Source: Nocardioides hwasunensis | GTDB lineage: Bacteria; Actinomycetota; Actinomycetes; Propionibacteriales; Nocardioidaceae | Assembly (NCBI RefSeq): GCF_014779665.1 | Contig: NZ_JACXYY010000003.1 | Location: forward strand, 62,001-126,000 | Direction: 5' to 3' | Length of the DNA: 64,000 bases | Shown here: positions 47,227 through 56,197 of the stretch, in pieces | Layout of the letters: every line of letters begins with the position of its first letter | Position numbering within the stretch: position 1 is the stretch's first letter | Notes under the pieces: model-generated | Told to the model about the DNA's origin: nothing | Seen by the model: the letters and a program-made list of their open reading frames with translations, nothing else | Databases searched by the model: none | Position numbers and translations under genes: made by a program

Positions 47227-48465
47227 TCAGAGGGACAGGCCGAGAGCCGCGTCGAGGAGGCGGTGGACGGTCGTCGCGGCGTCGCGGTCGGAGGTGTCGG
47301 CCAGTCCGGTGGTGCCGAGGGTCGCGTCGACCCACGCCTGCACGGCATCGACGGCGGTCGGGGCATCGAGGTCGTCGGCGAGGGCGGCGAGCACGGCGGA
47401 CACGACCGGCGCGGCGTCGGCTCCGGAGCCGAGGGCCAGGGCACGACGCCAGTCGGCGAGCGTGTCGACGGCGTTCCACAGCTGGTCGTCGGTCCACTCC
47501 CAGTCGCTGCGGTAGTGGTGCCGCAGCAGCACCAGCCGGATCGCCATCGGGTCGACCTCGCTCAGCCGGAGCGCGGAGACGAAGACCAGGTTGCCCTTGG
47601 ACTTCGACATCTTCTCGCCGTCGTAGGCGACCATCCCGGCGTGGGCGTAGGTGCGGGCGAAGCTGTGGCCCGGGTGGGCGACCTGACCGTGGCCCGCGGA
47701 CATCTCGTGGTGCGGGAAGACCAGGTCGCTGCCGCCGCCCTGCACGTCGAACCCCGTGCCGAGGTGGTCGAGCGCGATGGCGGTGCACTCGATGTGCCAC
47801 CCGGGCCGGCCCGGGCCGAAGGGGCTCTCCCACGCGGGCTCGCCCGGACGCTCGGCGCGCCACAGCAGGCAGTCGAGCGGGTCCTTCTTGCCCTCGCGGT
47901 CGGGATCGCCGCCGCGGTCGGGGAAGATCTCGAGCATCGTCTCGCGGTCGAAGCCGGACACCGACCCGAAGGCGTCGTCGGCGGTGACGGAGAAGTAGAG
48001 ATCGTCCTCGACCTTGTAGACCGCGCCCGCCTCGTCGAGTCGCTGGATCAGCTCGATGACCTGCGGGATCGACTCCACCGCGCCGATGTAGTGGGCCGGC
48101 GGGAGCACCCGCAGCGCCTCCATGTCGTCGCGGAAGAGCTGCGTCTCGCGCTCGGCCAGCTCCACCCAGTCGACCTTGACCTTCGTGGCCCGCTCGAGGA
48201 GCGGGTCGTCGACGTCGGTGACGTTCTGGACATAGGTGACCTCGTGGCCGGCGTTGCGCCACGCCCGGTTGAGCAGGTCGAAGGCGACGTAGGTCGCCGC
48301 GTGGCCCATGTGGGTCGCGTCATAGGGGGTGATGCCGCAGACGTACATCCGGGCCGGGCCCTCGGGCGTGGTCTCGACGAGGTTCCCGCTGGCAGTGTCG
48401 TGGACCCGCACGGCGGGGCCGGTGACGGGCAGAGGGGGAACGTCGGGGGACGACCAGGCGCGCAT
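47227..48465 (-). CDS. mshC: L-cysteine:1D-myo-inositol 2-amino-2-deoxy-alpha-D-glucopyranoside ligase
   Basis: A 412-aa enzyme of mycothiol synthesis that joins cysteine to GlcN-inositol. It is a cysteinyl-tRNA synthetase paralogue: HIGH-like motif [10 protein letters not shown], zinc-binding residues beginning with the Cys in [22 protein letters not shown], and KMSKS near residue 290. The class I tRNA-binding C-terminal domain is absent, as expected for MshC (about 410 aa versus about 460 for CysS). The upstream genes form the conserved set SCO1664, DUF3090 and phosphomutase-like. Presence of this gene supports an actinobacterial host. Confidence 0.96.
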   Translation of the reverse strand: MRAWSSPDVPPLPVTGPAVRVHDTASGNLVETTPEGPARMYVCGITPYDATHMGHAATYVAFDLLNRAWRNAGHEVTYVQNVTDVDDPLLERATKVKVDWVELAERETQLFRDDMEALRVLPPAHYIGAVESIPQVIELIQRLDEAGAVYKVEDDLYFSVTADDAFGSVSGFDRETMLEIFPDRGGDPDREGKKDPLDCLLWRAERPGEPAWESPFGPGRPGWHIECTAIALDHLGTGFDVQGGGSDLVFPHHEMSAGHGQVAHPGHSFARTYAHAGMVAYDGEKMSKSKGNLVFVSALRLSEVDPMAIRLVLLRHHYRSDWEWTDDQLWNAVDTLADWRRALALGSGADAAPVVSAVLAALADDLDAPTAVDAVQAWVDATLGTTGLADTSDRDAATTVHRLLDAALGLSL

Positions 48466-48500
48466 GACCGCAGCCTATCGGCCGGGTGTCACGTGCCTGC

Positions 48501-49265
48501 TCAGAAGGGCGGCCAGGGGATCACGGGGTAGCGGGAGGAGGCGGGCTCCGGGAAGGTCCCGCGACCCAGGAGGCGGGCGAGCCGCTTCGCCGTCGTGGCG
48601 ACCTCGTCCTCGGACAGCATCTCCACGAGCCTCGCACCGAGCTCGCCGTCGAGCGCGGCACCCAGCCGACCCAGGCCGGCCGCCTCGTCCTCGGTGACGG
48701 GCTCCCCCACGAATCCCCAGAGCACGGTGCGCAGCTTGTGCTCCAGGTTGAAGGTCAGGCCGTGGTCGACACCGTGGCGGTGGCCGTCGGCCATCGGGAG
48801 CACGTGCCCGCCCTTGCGATCGGCGTTGTTGACCACCACGTCGAACAGCGCCATCCGGCGCAGGGCGTCGGAGTCCTCGTGGACCAGCGACACCGGCTGG
48901 TCGTGCGCGTCGAGACCGTCGAAGACGTGGCGGAAGCCGGCGGGCACCTGTCCCTCCGCGACGATGTCCACCGGCGACTGGTCGTCGACCTCGTCGCGCC
49001 ACAGCTGCACCATCCCCGGTCCGTGAGGTCCGTCACCGAGCACCGTGGGCGGGACGACGTCCCAGCCCAGCGCCTGGGAGACGGCGTACGCCGACACCTC
49101 CCGCGCGGCGAGCGTGCCGTCGGGGAAGTCCCACAGCGGCTTCTCCCCCGCGATCGGCTTGTAGACCACGCGCACACCGGCGATCTCGCCGACGAAGGTC
49201 GCGTTGGAGGCGGGCAGCACCCGGCCGTGGAGCGTGAGCTCGCCGGTGGGGAAGCCGTCGGGCAT
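48501..49265 (-). CDS. SCO1664 family protein (kinase-like fold)
   Basis: A 254-aa protein of the actinobacterial SCO1664 family, distantly like phosphatidylinositol 3/4-kinases. Conserved segments are LPASNATFVGEIAGVRVVYKPIAGEKPLWDFP, FDVVVNNADRKGGHVL (with the kinase-like N and D residues) and GVDHGLTFN. I choose the ATG at 49265; GTG codons at 49295 and 49316, inside the end of the DUF3090 gene, are also in frame. It is coupled to DUF3090 upstream and followed by mshC 35 nt on. The substrate is unknown, but inositol-related chemistry is suggested by the fold and by mshC. Confidence 0.85.
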   Translation of the reverse strand: MPDGFPTGELTLHGRVLPASNATFVGEIAGVRVVYKPIAGEKPLWDFPDGTLAAREVSAYAVSQALGWDVVPPTVLGDGPHGPGMVQLWRDEVDDQSPVDIVAEGQVPAGFRHVFDGLDAHDQPVSLVHEDSDALRRMALFDVVVNNADRKGGHVLPMADGHRHGVDHGLTFNLEHKLRTVLWGFVGEPVTEDEAAGLGRLGAALDGELGARLVEMLSEDEVATTAKRLARLLGRGTFPEPASSRYPVIPWPPF

Positions 49266-49284
49266 GCCGCCCGGCAGGGACGAC

Positions 49285-49869
49285 TCAGGGATCACGGCGC
49301 CGGAAGCCGTTGGCACGGACGCAGAGGTGTCCGTCGGGGTCGACCGGCTCGCCGCAGAAGGGGCAGTCGGGACGTCCGGCGCCGATCACGTTGCGCGACC
49401 GCTCGACGAAGGACCGCGCCGAGGCGGCGGTGATGCGGACGAGGAAGATCTCCTCGGGCTCCGGCTCGAGCAGGTCCTCGAGGTCCTCCTGGAGCTGCTC
49501 GGGCGAGACCACGGCGGCCTCGGTGAACGGGAAGACCTCGATCACGACACGCTCGTCGGCGCCGTCCCAGGACAGCGTCATGGTGCCGGCGCGGAACTCC
49601 TCCTCGATCGGCTGCTCGAGCGGCTGGCCGTCGGTGAGGTCGCGCGGCGCGATCGCCGGGATCAGCAGCTCGTCGCCCGCCGCGCGCATCAGCTCGTCGA
49701 GGAGCTCGTCGATCCGCTCGGCCAGGGCCTCGACCTGCTGCTTCTCGAGGGAGACGCTGACCAGGCGGGCACCCTCGCGGGCCTGGAGGAAGAACGTGCG
49801 CTGGCCGGGCTCGCCAACGGTGCCGGCGACGAAGCGCTCAGGTGGGTCGAATCGGTGCACGACAGGCAT
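49285..49869 (-). CDS. DUF3090 family protein
   Basis: A 194-aa actinobacterial protein of unknown function. It begins MPVVHRFDPPERFVAGTVGEPGQRTFFLQA and ends with a zinc-ribbon-like motif (DCPFCGEPVDPDGHLCVRANGF, with CPFC and HLC). The coupling to SCO1664 and to the phosphatase-like gene is conserved across actinobacteria. The ATG at 49869 has GGGTGAG upstream; a GTG at 49878 is the alternative. The upstream gene's stop is 10 nt away. Confidence 0.87.
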   Translation of the reverse strand: MPVVHRFDPPERFVAGTVGEPGQRTFFLQAREGARLVSVSLEKQQVEALAERIDELLDELMRAAGDELLIPAIAPRDLTDGQPLEQPIEEEFRAGTMTLSWDGADERVVIEVFPFTEAAVVSPEQLQEDLEDLLEPEPEEIFLVRITAASARSFVERSRNVIGAGRPDCPFCGEPVDPDGHLCVRANGFRRRDP

Positions 49870-49879
49870 GTCACTCACC

Positions 49880-50608
49880 CTAGGACGTCGCCGTCTGGGC
49901 CCCGGGGCCCGCTCCCCCACCGACGGCGGCGTCGGAGGAGGCACGCGTCGATCGGCGCCGCGACTTCCTCGGCGGCGTCAGCCAGGCCAGGTCGCCGGCG
50001 TGGGTGTTCGTGCCGATCACGAACGGGCGGCTCTCGGTGTAGCGGATGATCGACACCGACGCCGGGTCGACATGGATGCGCTGGAAGAGGTCGAGGTGGG
50101 TGCCGAGGGCGTCGGCCAGGATCGACTTGATGAGGTCACCGTGGCTGACGGCGAGCCAGGCCGCGTCCTCCCCGTGCTCGGCGGCGATGCGGGCGTCGTG
50201 GCGGCGGACGGCGGCGACGGCGCGGTCCTGCATGGCTCTCATGGACTCCCCGCCGGGGAACGTCACGGCCGACGGTTGGGCCTGCACCGTCTTCCAGAGC
50301 TTCTCCTTGGCCAGGTCCTTGAGCGGTCGACCCTGCCACTCGCCGTAGTCGCACTCCGACAGCTGCTTGTCGGCGCTCGCCCGGAGCCGCTCGGCCTGGC
50401 GGGAGGTGATCTCCTTCGACGTCTCCCGGCAGCGCTCCAGCGGGCTCGTGACCGCCGCCGCGAGGCGTACGCCGGCGAGCCGCTCGCCGACCGCGACGGC
50501 CTGCTTCACCCCGGCCTCGTCGAGGTGGACGCCCGGGGTCCGCCCGGCCAGCACACCCGCGGTGTTCGCCGTCGAACGGCCGTGTCTGACAAGGATGAGA
50601 GTGGGCAC
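49880..50608 (-). CDS. Histidine phosphatase family, MSMEG_4193-type phosphomutase-like protein
   Basis: A 242-aa histidine phosphatase. The catalytic motif is LVRHGRSTANTAG (His9), with the second half in SPLERCRETS and AVSHGDLIKSILADALG. It is grouped by family with MSMEG_4193 proteins that are found next to mshC. The C-terminal 30 residues are Arg/Ser-rich and probably disordered. It opens the four-gene block with DUF3090, SCO1664 and mshC, and starts 52 nt from the divergent corA gene. Confidence 0.88.
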   Translation of the reverse strand: MPTLILVRHGRSTANTAGVLAGRTPGVHLDEAGVKQAVAVGERLAGVRLAAAVTSPLERCRETSKEITSRQAERLRASADKQLSECDYGEWQGRPLKDLAKEKLWKTVQAQPSAVTFPGGESMRAMQDRAVAAVRRHDARIAAEHGEDAAWLAVSHGDLIKSILADALGTHLDLFQRIHVDPASVSIIRYTESRPFVIGTNTHAGDLAWLTPPRKSRRRSTRASSDAAVGGGAGPGAQTATS

Positions 50609-50660
50609 GTCACGACCCTAGTCGCCCCCCACTAGGCCGGAGTGGGACTAGCCTCGGCCT

Positions 50661-51638
50661 GTGATCGTCGACAACGCGCTCTACCACCAGGGCAGGCGGG
50701 TCCCGGTCGGCGACGGGGACGACCAGAGCCTGGGGCACGCGCGCGTGCCGTGCGACCCGGGCGACTTCCAGTGGATCGGCATCCACGACCCGAGCCCCGA
50801 CGAGCTCGACCTGATCGCCGCCACCTTCGACCTGCACCCGCTCGCCGTCGAGGACGCCGGTGACTCCCACCAGCGGCCGAAGCTCGAGCGCTACGGCGAC
50901 ACGCTCTTCCTGGTGCTGAAGACGCTCTGGTACGTCGACGAGGACGACGCGGTCGAGACCGGTGAGATCAACATGTTCATCGGCCGCGACTTCGTGGTGA
51001 CGGTGCGCCACGGCGAGGGCATCGACCTGGCCGCCTCCCGCCGCGACCTCGAGCAGCGCGCTCAGGTGCTCGAGCACGGACCGATGGCGGTGATGTACGC
51101 CATCTGCGACCGGGTCGTCGACGAGTACGAGAAGGTCGGCGACGCCCTGGAGGTGGACGTCGACGAGGTCGAGGAGTCGGTCTTCTCCCCCGCTCGCACC
51201 GACGACTCGACCCGGATCTACGTCCTCAAGCGCGAGATCGCCGAGGTGCGGCGCGCCGTGCTGCCGCTGCGTGAGCCGATGCGCAAGTTCGCGATGCCGG
51301 GCGAGCACGTGCCCGCCGAGACCGCGACGTACTTCCGCGACGTCGCCGACCACCTCCAGCGGGTCTCGGAGGTCATCGACAACCTCGACCAGCTGCTGTC
51401 CACGGCCTTCGACGCCCACCTCGCTCGCATCTCGGTGCAGCAGAACGAGGACATGCGCAAGATCTCCGCCGGCGCGGCCCTCGTGGTGGTGCCGACCCTC
51501 ATCGCCGGCGTCTACGGCATGAACTTCGACCGGATGCCCGAGCTGCACTGGACCTACGGCTACCCCTATGCCCTGCTCCTGATGGTGGCGGCGTCCGCGG
51601 TGCTGCTGTGGTTCTTCAAGAAGTCCGGGTGGTTGTGA
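50661..51638 (+). CDS. corA: CorA-family Mg2+/Co2+ transporter
   Basis: A 325-aa divalent cation channel. A large acidic cytoplasmic domain precedes two C-terminal transmembrane helices. The pore signature YGMNF occurs at about residue 285 in IAGVYGMNFDRMPEL, and the last residues KKSGWL are typical. It would form a pentamer for Mg2+ uptake. The GTG at 50661 is the only good start. Its stop overlaps the MFS start by 4 nt (GTGA). Confidence 0.93.
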   Translation: MIVDNALYHQGRRVPVGDGDDQSLGHARVPCDPGDFQWIGIHDPSPDELDLIAATFDLHPLAVEDAGDSHQRPKLERYGDTLFLVLKTLWYVDEDDAVETGEINMFIGRDFVVTVRHGEGIDLAASRRDLEQRAQVLEHGPMAVMYAICDRVVDEYEKVGDALEVDVDEVEESVFSPARTDDSTRIYVLKREIAEVRRAVLPLREPMRKFAMPGEHVPAETATYFRDVADHLQRVSEVIDNLDQLLSTAFDAHLARISVQQNEDMRKISAGAALVVVPTLIAGVYGMNFDRMPELHWTYGYPYALLLMVAASAVLLWFFKKSGWL

Positions 51639-52903
51639 GCCGCACGCCTCCGAGCGCGTGGCGCGTGGTCTGGTGGTTCGGCTTCGTCAGCCTGGCCGCC
51701 GACATGGTCTACGAGGGAGCCCGCTCGGTCTACGGGCCCGTCCTGGCCGCGCTGGGCGCCTCCGCACTCGTCGTCGGGCTGGTGACGGGGGCGGGCGAGG
51801 CCGTCGCCCTGGTGCTGCGGCTGGCCTTCGGACCTCTCGCCGACCGCTCCGGCCGCTACTGGTCACTCACGATCCTGGGCTACGGCCTCACCGCCGTGTG
51901 CGTGCCGCTCCTGGCCCTCGCGCCGCGCCTCGGCACGGCCGGCCTCGGCTTCGCCGCCACCATGATCCTGCTGGAGCGCCTGGGCAAGGCGGTCCGGTCG
52001 CCGTCGAAGTCCGCCCTGCTCGCCCACGTCGCCACCGCAGTCGGCAGAGGTCGCGGGTTCGGCGTGCACAAGGCGCTCGACCAGGTCGGCGCCCTCACCG
52101 GTCCGCTGGTCGTGTCCGCGGCGGTCGCCGCCGCGTCGCTGTGGGTGGGCCTGGCGATCCTCGCGGTCCCGGGAGCGGTCGCCATGCTCCTCCTGCTGGT
52201 GCTGCGCAGACGGGTGCCCGACCCCGCCGTCTACGACGCCACCTCGCCGCGGCCCGCGAGAGCACCTGTCCACGAGCGGCGCGGGTGGTGGGCCGAGGCG
52301 GTCGGAGCCGGCCTGTCGGGCGACTTCTTCCGCTACGCCCTCGCGGCGTCGCTGACCACGGGAGCCCTGGTGACGTTCGGCATCATCGGCTACCACCTCA
52401 CGGTCGAGGACCTGCTGCCCGTCGCGGCGGTTCCGGTCCTGTACGCCGCCGCGATGGCGGTCGAGGCGGTCGCCGCGCTCGTCGTCGGCTCGGTCTACGA
52501 CCGGACCGGCCCGACGGTCCTCCTCGTGGTGCCCGTGCTCGTCGCGCTCGTGCCGGCCCTCGCACTGGGCCCGGCGCTCGCCGCCGTGGTCGCAGGAGTG
52601 GCCGCGTGGGGCGTGGCCCAGGGCGTGCAGGACTCCACGATCAAGGCCGTGGTCGCCGACCTGGTGGAGGCGCCACGCCGGGCCACGGCGTACGGCGTCT
52701 TCGCGGGCATCCAGGGACTGCTCGCCGTGGTCGGTGGTGTCGGAGCCGGTTGGCTCTACGAGCGGTCCCTGGTCGCGCTGGTCATCACCGTCGCCCTCAC
52801 CCAGGTGGTGGCGCTGCTCCTGCTGGTGGACACGTTCAGGCGTGCAGGACGCCTGCGCCGAGGAGGGCGAGCGTCCCGGCGCCCAGCAGGATCCGGTAGA
52901 TGA
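51635..52903 (+). CDS. Major facilitator superfamily transporter
   Basis: A 422-aa permease with about 11-12 hydrophobic helices. The loop between helices 2 and 3 contains GPLADRSGRYW, the MFS signature D-x4-GR form. YEGARSVYGPVLAALGA near the start resembles bacterial transporters annotated as drug or sugar efflux, but the substrate is unknown. The start GTG overlaps corA. Its 3' end overlaps that of uppP on the opposite strand by 68 nt, in the Arg-rich tail. Confidence 0.85.
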   Translation: MSRTPPSAWRVVWWFGFVSLAADMVYEGARSVYGPVLAALGASALVVGLVTGAGEAVALVLRLAFGPLADRSGRYWSLTILGYGLTAVCVPLLALAPRLGTAGLGFAATMILLERLGKAVRSPSKSALLAHVATAVGRGRGFGVHKALDQVGALTGPLVVSAAVAAASLWVGLAILAVPGAVAMLLLLVLRRRVPDPAVYDATSPRPARAPVHERRGWWAEAVGAGLSGDFFRYALAASLTTGALVTFGIIGYHLTVEDLLPVAAVPVLYAAAMAVEAVAALVVGSVYDRTGPTVLLVVPVLVALVPALALGPALAAVVAGVAAWGVAQGVQDSTIKAVVADLVEAPRRATAYGVFAGIQGLLAVVGGVGAGWLYERSLVALVITVALTQVVALLLLVDTFRRAGRLRRGGRASRRPAGSGR

Positions 52904-53660
52904 CGAACGGCGTGTAGGACCTGGTGCTGACGTAGCGCAGCAGCCACGCGATGGCGGCGTAGCCGACCACGAAGGACACGACCGTGGCGGTGATCGTCGG
53001 TCCCCAGCCGAAGTCGTTGTGGCCGTTCGGGATCTCCTTGAGCTCGAAGAGCCCCGCACCGACGACCGCCGGGATCGCGAGCAGGAAGGCGAACCGCGTC
53101 GCGGCCTCGCGCTCGAACCCGAGGAACCGGCCCATCGAGATGGTCGCGCCGGAGCGGGACACCCCGGGGATCAGCGCGAGCGCCTGCGCCCCGCCCATCA
53201 GCAGCGCGTCCTTGAGGGTGATCTTGCCGAGCGTGCGGTCGGTGCGTCCGACCCGGTCGGCGATGCCGAGCACCACGCCCATCACGATGAGGGTGCAGCC
53301 GACGATCCACAGGTTGCGGAAGTCACGCTCGATGACGTCCTTGAGCAGCACGCCCAGCACGACGATCGGCAGCGAGCCGACGATGATGTACCAGCCCATG
53401 CGCGCATCCAGCGTGCCGCGGTACTCAGGACGGAACACCGAGCGCACCCACGCGCTGCCGATGCGCCAGATGTCCTTGCGGAAGTAGATCAGCACGGCGA
53501 GCTCGGTGCCGATCTGGATGACCGCGGTGAACGCCGCGCCCGGGTCTCCCCAGCCGAAGAGCTCGGGATAGATGCGCAGGTGAGCACTGCTCGAGATCGG
53601 CAGGAACTCGGTCAGTCCCTGGATGACTCCGAGGACCACGGCTTTGAGGAGTTCGATCAC
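52836..53660 (-). CDS. uppP: Undecaprenyl-diphosphatase
   Basis: A 274-aa membrane phosphatase (BacA/UppP) that recycles undecaprenyl diphosphate for peptidoglycan and surface glycan synthesis. Motif I is GLTEFLPISSSAHLRI, and motif II is IPGVSRSGATISMGRFLGFERE. Seven to eight hydrophobic helices are present. It begins 65 nt from the divergent aldo/keto reductase gene. The lipid carrier it supplies also serves glycan transferases such as those at 38974-42039. Confidence 0.94.
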   Translation of the reverse strand: MIELLKAVVLGVIQGLTEFLPISSSAHLRIYPELFGWGDPGAAFTAVIQIGTELAVLIYFRKDIWRIGSAWVRSVFRPEYRGTLDARMGWYIIVGSLPIVVLGVLLKDVIERDFRNLWIVGCTLIVMGVVLGIADRVGRTDRTLGKITLKDALLMGGAQALALIPGVSRSGATISMGRFLGFEREAATRFAFLLAIPAVVGAGLFELKEIPNGHNDFGWGPTITATVVSFVVGYAAIAWLLRYVSTRSYTPFVIYRILLGAGTLALLGAGVLHA

Positions 53661-53725
53661 GAGGCGTCAGCCTACGGGCGCGTCCCTGCGAAGAACCTGA
53701 CGGGCGCGTCGCTACTCTCACCTGC

Positions 53726-54673
53726 ATGCAGCAGCGTTCCCTCGGCGCCACCGGCCTCAAGGTCTCCCGGCTCGGTCTCGGCACGATGACCTGGGGCCGC
53801 GACACCGACGAGCACGAGGCGCGCGACCAGCTGGTCGCGTTCGCGGAGGCGGGCGGCACGCTGCTCGACACTGCGGCCGGCTACGGCGACGGCACGAGCG
53901 AGGAGCTGATCGGCTCGCTCCTCGGGGACGTGGTCCGGCGCGACGAGGTCGTCCTCGCCACCAAGGCCGGCATCTCGCGCCGCACGGGCGAGCGCGTCAT
54001 CAACACCTCCCGCGGCCACCTGCTCACCACCCTCGACGCCTCCCTGAAGCGCCTGGGGGTCGACCACGTCGACCTGTGGCAGGTGCACGTGTGGAGCGAC
54101 GAGGCGCCGGTCGAGGAGACGCTGCACGCGCTCGACGTCGCCGTGTCCTCGGGGCGCGCGTCCTACGTCGGCATCTCCAACTACACCGGGTGGCAGACCG
54201 CCCAGGCCGCGACCTGGCAGCGCGCGGTGCCAGGACGTACGCCGCTCGCCTCCACGCAGGTCGAGTACTCCCTCCTCAACCGCCAGGTCGAGCACGAGGT
54301 GGTGCCGGCCGCGCAGGCGCTCGGCCTCGGCGTGCTGCCGTGGTCGCCCCTGGGCCGGGGCGTGCTGACCGGGAAGTACCGCACCGGCACCCCGTCGGAC
54401 TCACGCGGCGCCACCGAGCACTTCGGTCGCTTCGTCGGCGTCTACCTCGACGACCGCGCCCGCGGCATCGTGGAGGCGGTGGCGCGCGCCGCCGACGGCC
54501 TCGGCTGGTCCCCGCTGGAGGTGGCGCTCGTCTGGGTCCGCGACCGGCCGGGGGTCACCGCACCGGTCGTCGGGGCCCGCACCGCCGCCCAGCTCGACGG
54601 CGCGCTCGGTGTCGAGGAGCTGACCCTGCCCGCCGAGATCGTCGATGCGCTCGACGACGTGTCCGTCGACTGA
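53726..54673 (+). CDS. Aldo/keto reductase
   Basis: A 315-aa NADPH-dependent oxidoreductase with the (beta/alpha)8 AKR fold. LGLGTMTWG opens the barrel; DTAAGYGDGTSEELIG carries the catalytic Asp and Tyr; HVDLWQVHVWSDEAPVEE carries the catalytic His; the NADPH site is near GVTAPVVGARTAAQLDGAL. The substrate cannot be determined. The ATG at 53726 is well separated from uppP. The small gene behind it starts 10 nt after its stop. Confidence 0.92.
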   Translation: MQQRSLGATGLKVSRLGLGTMTWGRDTDEHEARDQLVAFAEAGGTLLDTAAGYGDGTSEELIGSLLGDVVRRDEVVLATKAGISRRTGERVINTSRGHLLTTLDASLKRLGVDHVDLWQVHVWSDEAPVEETLHALDVAVSSGRASYVGISNYTGWQTAQAATWQRAVPGRTPLASTQVEYSLLNRQVEHEVVPAAQALGLGVLPWSPLGRGVLTGKYRTGTPSDSRGATEHFGRFVGVYLDDRARGIVEAVARAADGLGWSPLEVALVWVRDRPGVTAPVVGARTAAQLDGALGVEELTLPAEIVDALDDVSVD

Positions 54674-54682
54674 GGAGGTCCC

Positions 54683-54910
54683 GTGGCCCGGATCCAGCGC
54701 CGCCCGCCCAGCCGTGGCATCGAGTGGGAGTTCGAGACGCTCGTGCTGCCGCGCGACCTCTCGCGCAACGTCGTCACCCGGATGCTCGTCGAGCGCGCCG
54801 AGCACGGCGGCTGGGAGCTCGACCGGCTGCGGATCGGCAACGACGGGAAGCGACGCGTCGTCCTGCGGCGCAAGATCATCCGGCAGCGCCTGACGCTCTT
54901 CGCCGGCTGA
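54683..54910 (+). CDS. DUF5703 family small protein
   Basis: A 75-aa basic protein, WEFETLVLPRDLSRNVVTRMLVERAEHGGWELDRLRIGNDGKRRVVLRRKI in outline (given in short adjoining parts), with a pattern like other small actinobacterial DUF5703 or DUF4177-like proteins. A strong AGGAGG (54673-54678) precedes the GTG start. It follows the aldo/keto reductase in the same transcript. Function is unknown. Confidence 0.75.
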   Translation: MARIQRRPPSRGIEWEFETLVLPRDLSRNVVTRMLVERAEHGGWELDRLRIGNDGKRRVVLRRKIIRQRLTLFAG

Positions 54911-54932
54911 CCCTCGGCTCCCGCCCGACCTC

Positions 54933-55031
54933 GAGTCTCTCGGAGACTCACGCCGCAGGACGGCACGTGGTCCCCGCTACCGAACGGTGCGGGTGTCCTG
55001 CGACCCCGATCTCATCCGTACCGTTCGGTAG
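54933..55031. repeat. Cluster of inverted repeats between convergent genes
   Basis: Two features lie in this 138-bp gap. A hairpin GAGTCTC (54933-54939), TCG loop, GAGACTC (54943-54949) is a likely terminator for the + strand genes. Then CTACCGAACGGT (54977-54988) and its exact complement ACCGTTCGGTAG (55020-55031) are separated by 31 nt. Each half is itself a near-palindrome of the ACCG-NN-CGGT form, like some TetR-family operators. Confidence 0.75.
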
Positions 55032-55048
55032 GGCCAGACCTCGGGCGA

Positions 55049-55525
55049 CTACCAGCCCGAGGTGCCCGGCGCTCCCTTGAAGGGCCCGGTCACGCGCGAG
55101 GTGATCCAGCCGCCGTAGAAGTTGCCCGGCTGGGGCTGGACGACCTCGTCGTCGACGGTGCACCGGTCGACTCGACCCGGGTAGAGCGCCACGTGGTCGA
55201 GCAGGGCCTCGAAGCCCTTCGTGGGCGTCGGGTAGGTCCACGCCACGGCGGGCACCACCTGGTCGCCGACGACCAGGTCGAAGTAGGTGGCCGGCCCCTT
55301 CCACTCGCACCACGAGCCGCCCTCTGCGGGGCGCAGCACGCCGGGGGCGAAGGCGTGGAGCGGAAGGTAGTAGGTCGGCGGGTGGCTGGTCTCGAGGACC
55401 CGCAGGCTCGCGGTGGTGTCGGCGACGACGACGCCGGCGTGGGTCACCACGACGTGCTCGTCACTGCGCTCCACGCGCGGCGGGCGCGGGTAGTCCCAGA
55501 CGGACTCGGTCGGCCGCTCCGTCAT
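55049..55525 (-). CDS. DUF427 domain-containing protein
   Basis: A 158-aa protein of the DUF427 family. Typical segments are [56 protein letters not shown] and [22 protein letters not shown]. Members are small beta-barrel proteins of unknown function. The ATG at 55525 overlaps the stop of rpe by 4 nt, so the two are translated together. The last residues ([12 protein letters not shown]) are a family-typical tail. Confidence 0.9.
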   Translation of the reverse strand: MTERPTESVWDYPRPPRVERSDEHVVVTHAGVVVADTTASLRVLETSHPPTYYLPLHAFAPGVLRPAEGGSWCEWKGPATYFDLVVGDQVVPAVAWTYPTPTKGFEALLDHVALYPGRVDRCTVDDEVVQPQPGNFYGGWITSRVTGPFKGAPGTSGW

Positions 55526-56193
55526 GACGGTGCCACCGCCTCGGCCTTCGCCCTCAGCTCGCGCACCATCGCGTCGGGGTCGTCGGCGGAGTAGACCGCG
55601 GAGCCGGCGACGAACACGTCCGCGCCGGCCTCGGCGCACCTCTCGATCGTCTCCAGCGAGACGCCACCGTCGACCTGCAGCCACGTCTCGACGCCGTGCT
55701 TGCGCATCAGCTCCCGGGCGGTGCGGACCTTGGGCAGGCACAGGTCGAGGAACTTCTGCCCCCCGAAACCCGGCTCCACGGTCATGATGAGCACCATGTC
55801 GAGCTCGGGCAGCAGCGCCTCATAGGGCTCGATCGGCGTGGCCGGCTTCAGCGCCATCGACGCCCGCGCGCCCTGGGCACGGATCTCGCGGGCGAGCCGG
55901 ACCGGGGCCTTGGCCGCCTCGGCGTGGAACGTGACCGACCCACAGCCGACCTCGGCGTACGCCGGTGCCCACCGGTCGGCGTCCTCGATCATCAGGTGCG
56001 CGTCGATCGGCTGCGCGGCGTGCCGCGCGAGCGCCTCGACGACCGGCAACCCGAGCGTCAGGTTCGGCACGAAGTGGTTGTCCATCACGTCGACGTGCAC
56101 CCAGTCGGCGCTCGGGATGCGCGCCACCTCGTCGGCGAGGTGCGACAGGTCGGCGTTCAGGATGCTCGGCGTGATCTGGATTCCCACAGGCAC
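55522..56193 (-). CDS. rpe: Ribulose-phosphate 3-epimerase
   Basis: A 223-aa TIM-barrel enzyme of the pentose phosphate pathway, interconverting ribulose 5-phosphate and xylulose 5-phosphate. Catalytic and metal-binding residues are in [43 protein letters not shown] and [28 protein letters not shown]. The start is GTG at 56193 (a second GTG follows two codons on). The gene overlaps DUF427 at its end and lies 4 nt downstream of the frameshifted kinase gene. Confidence 0.95.
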   Translation of the reverse strand: MPVGIQITPSILNADLSHLADEVARIPSADWVHVDVMDNHFVPNLTLGLPVVEALARHAAQPIDAHLMIEDADRWAPAYAEVGCGSVTFHAEAAKAPVRLAREIRAQGARASMALKPATPIEPYEALLPELDMVLIMTVEPGFGGQKFLDLCLPKVRTARELMRKHGVETWLQVDGGVSLETIERCAEAGADVFVAGSAVYSADDPDAMVRELRAKAEAVAPS

Positions 56194-56197
56194 GATC

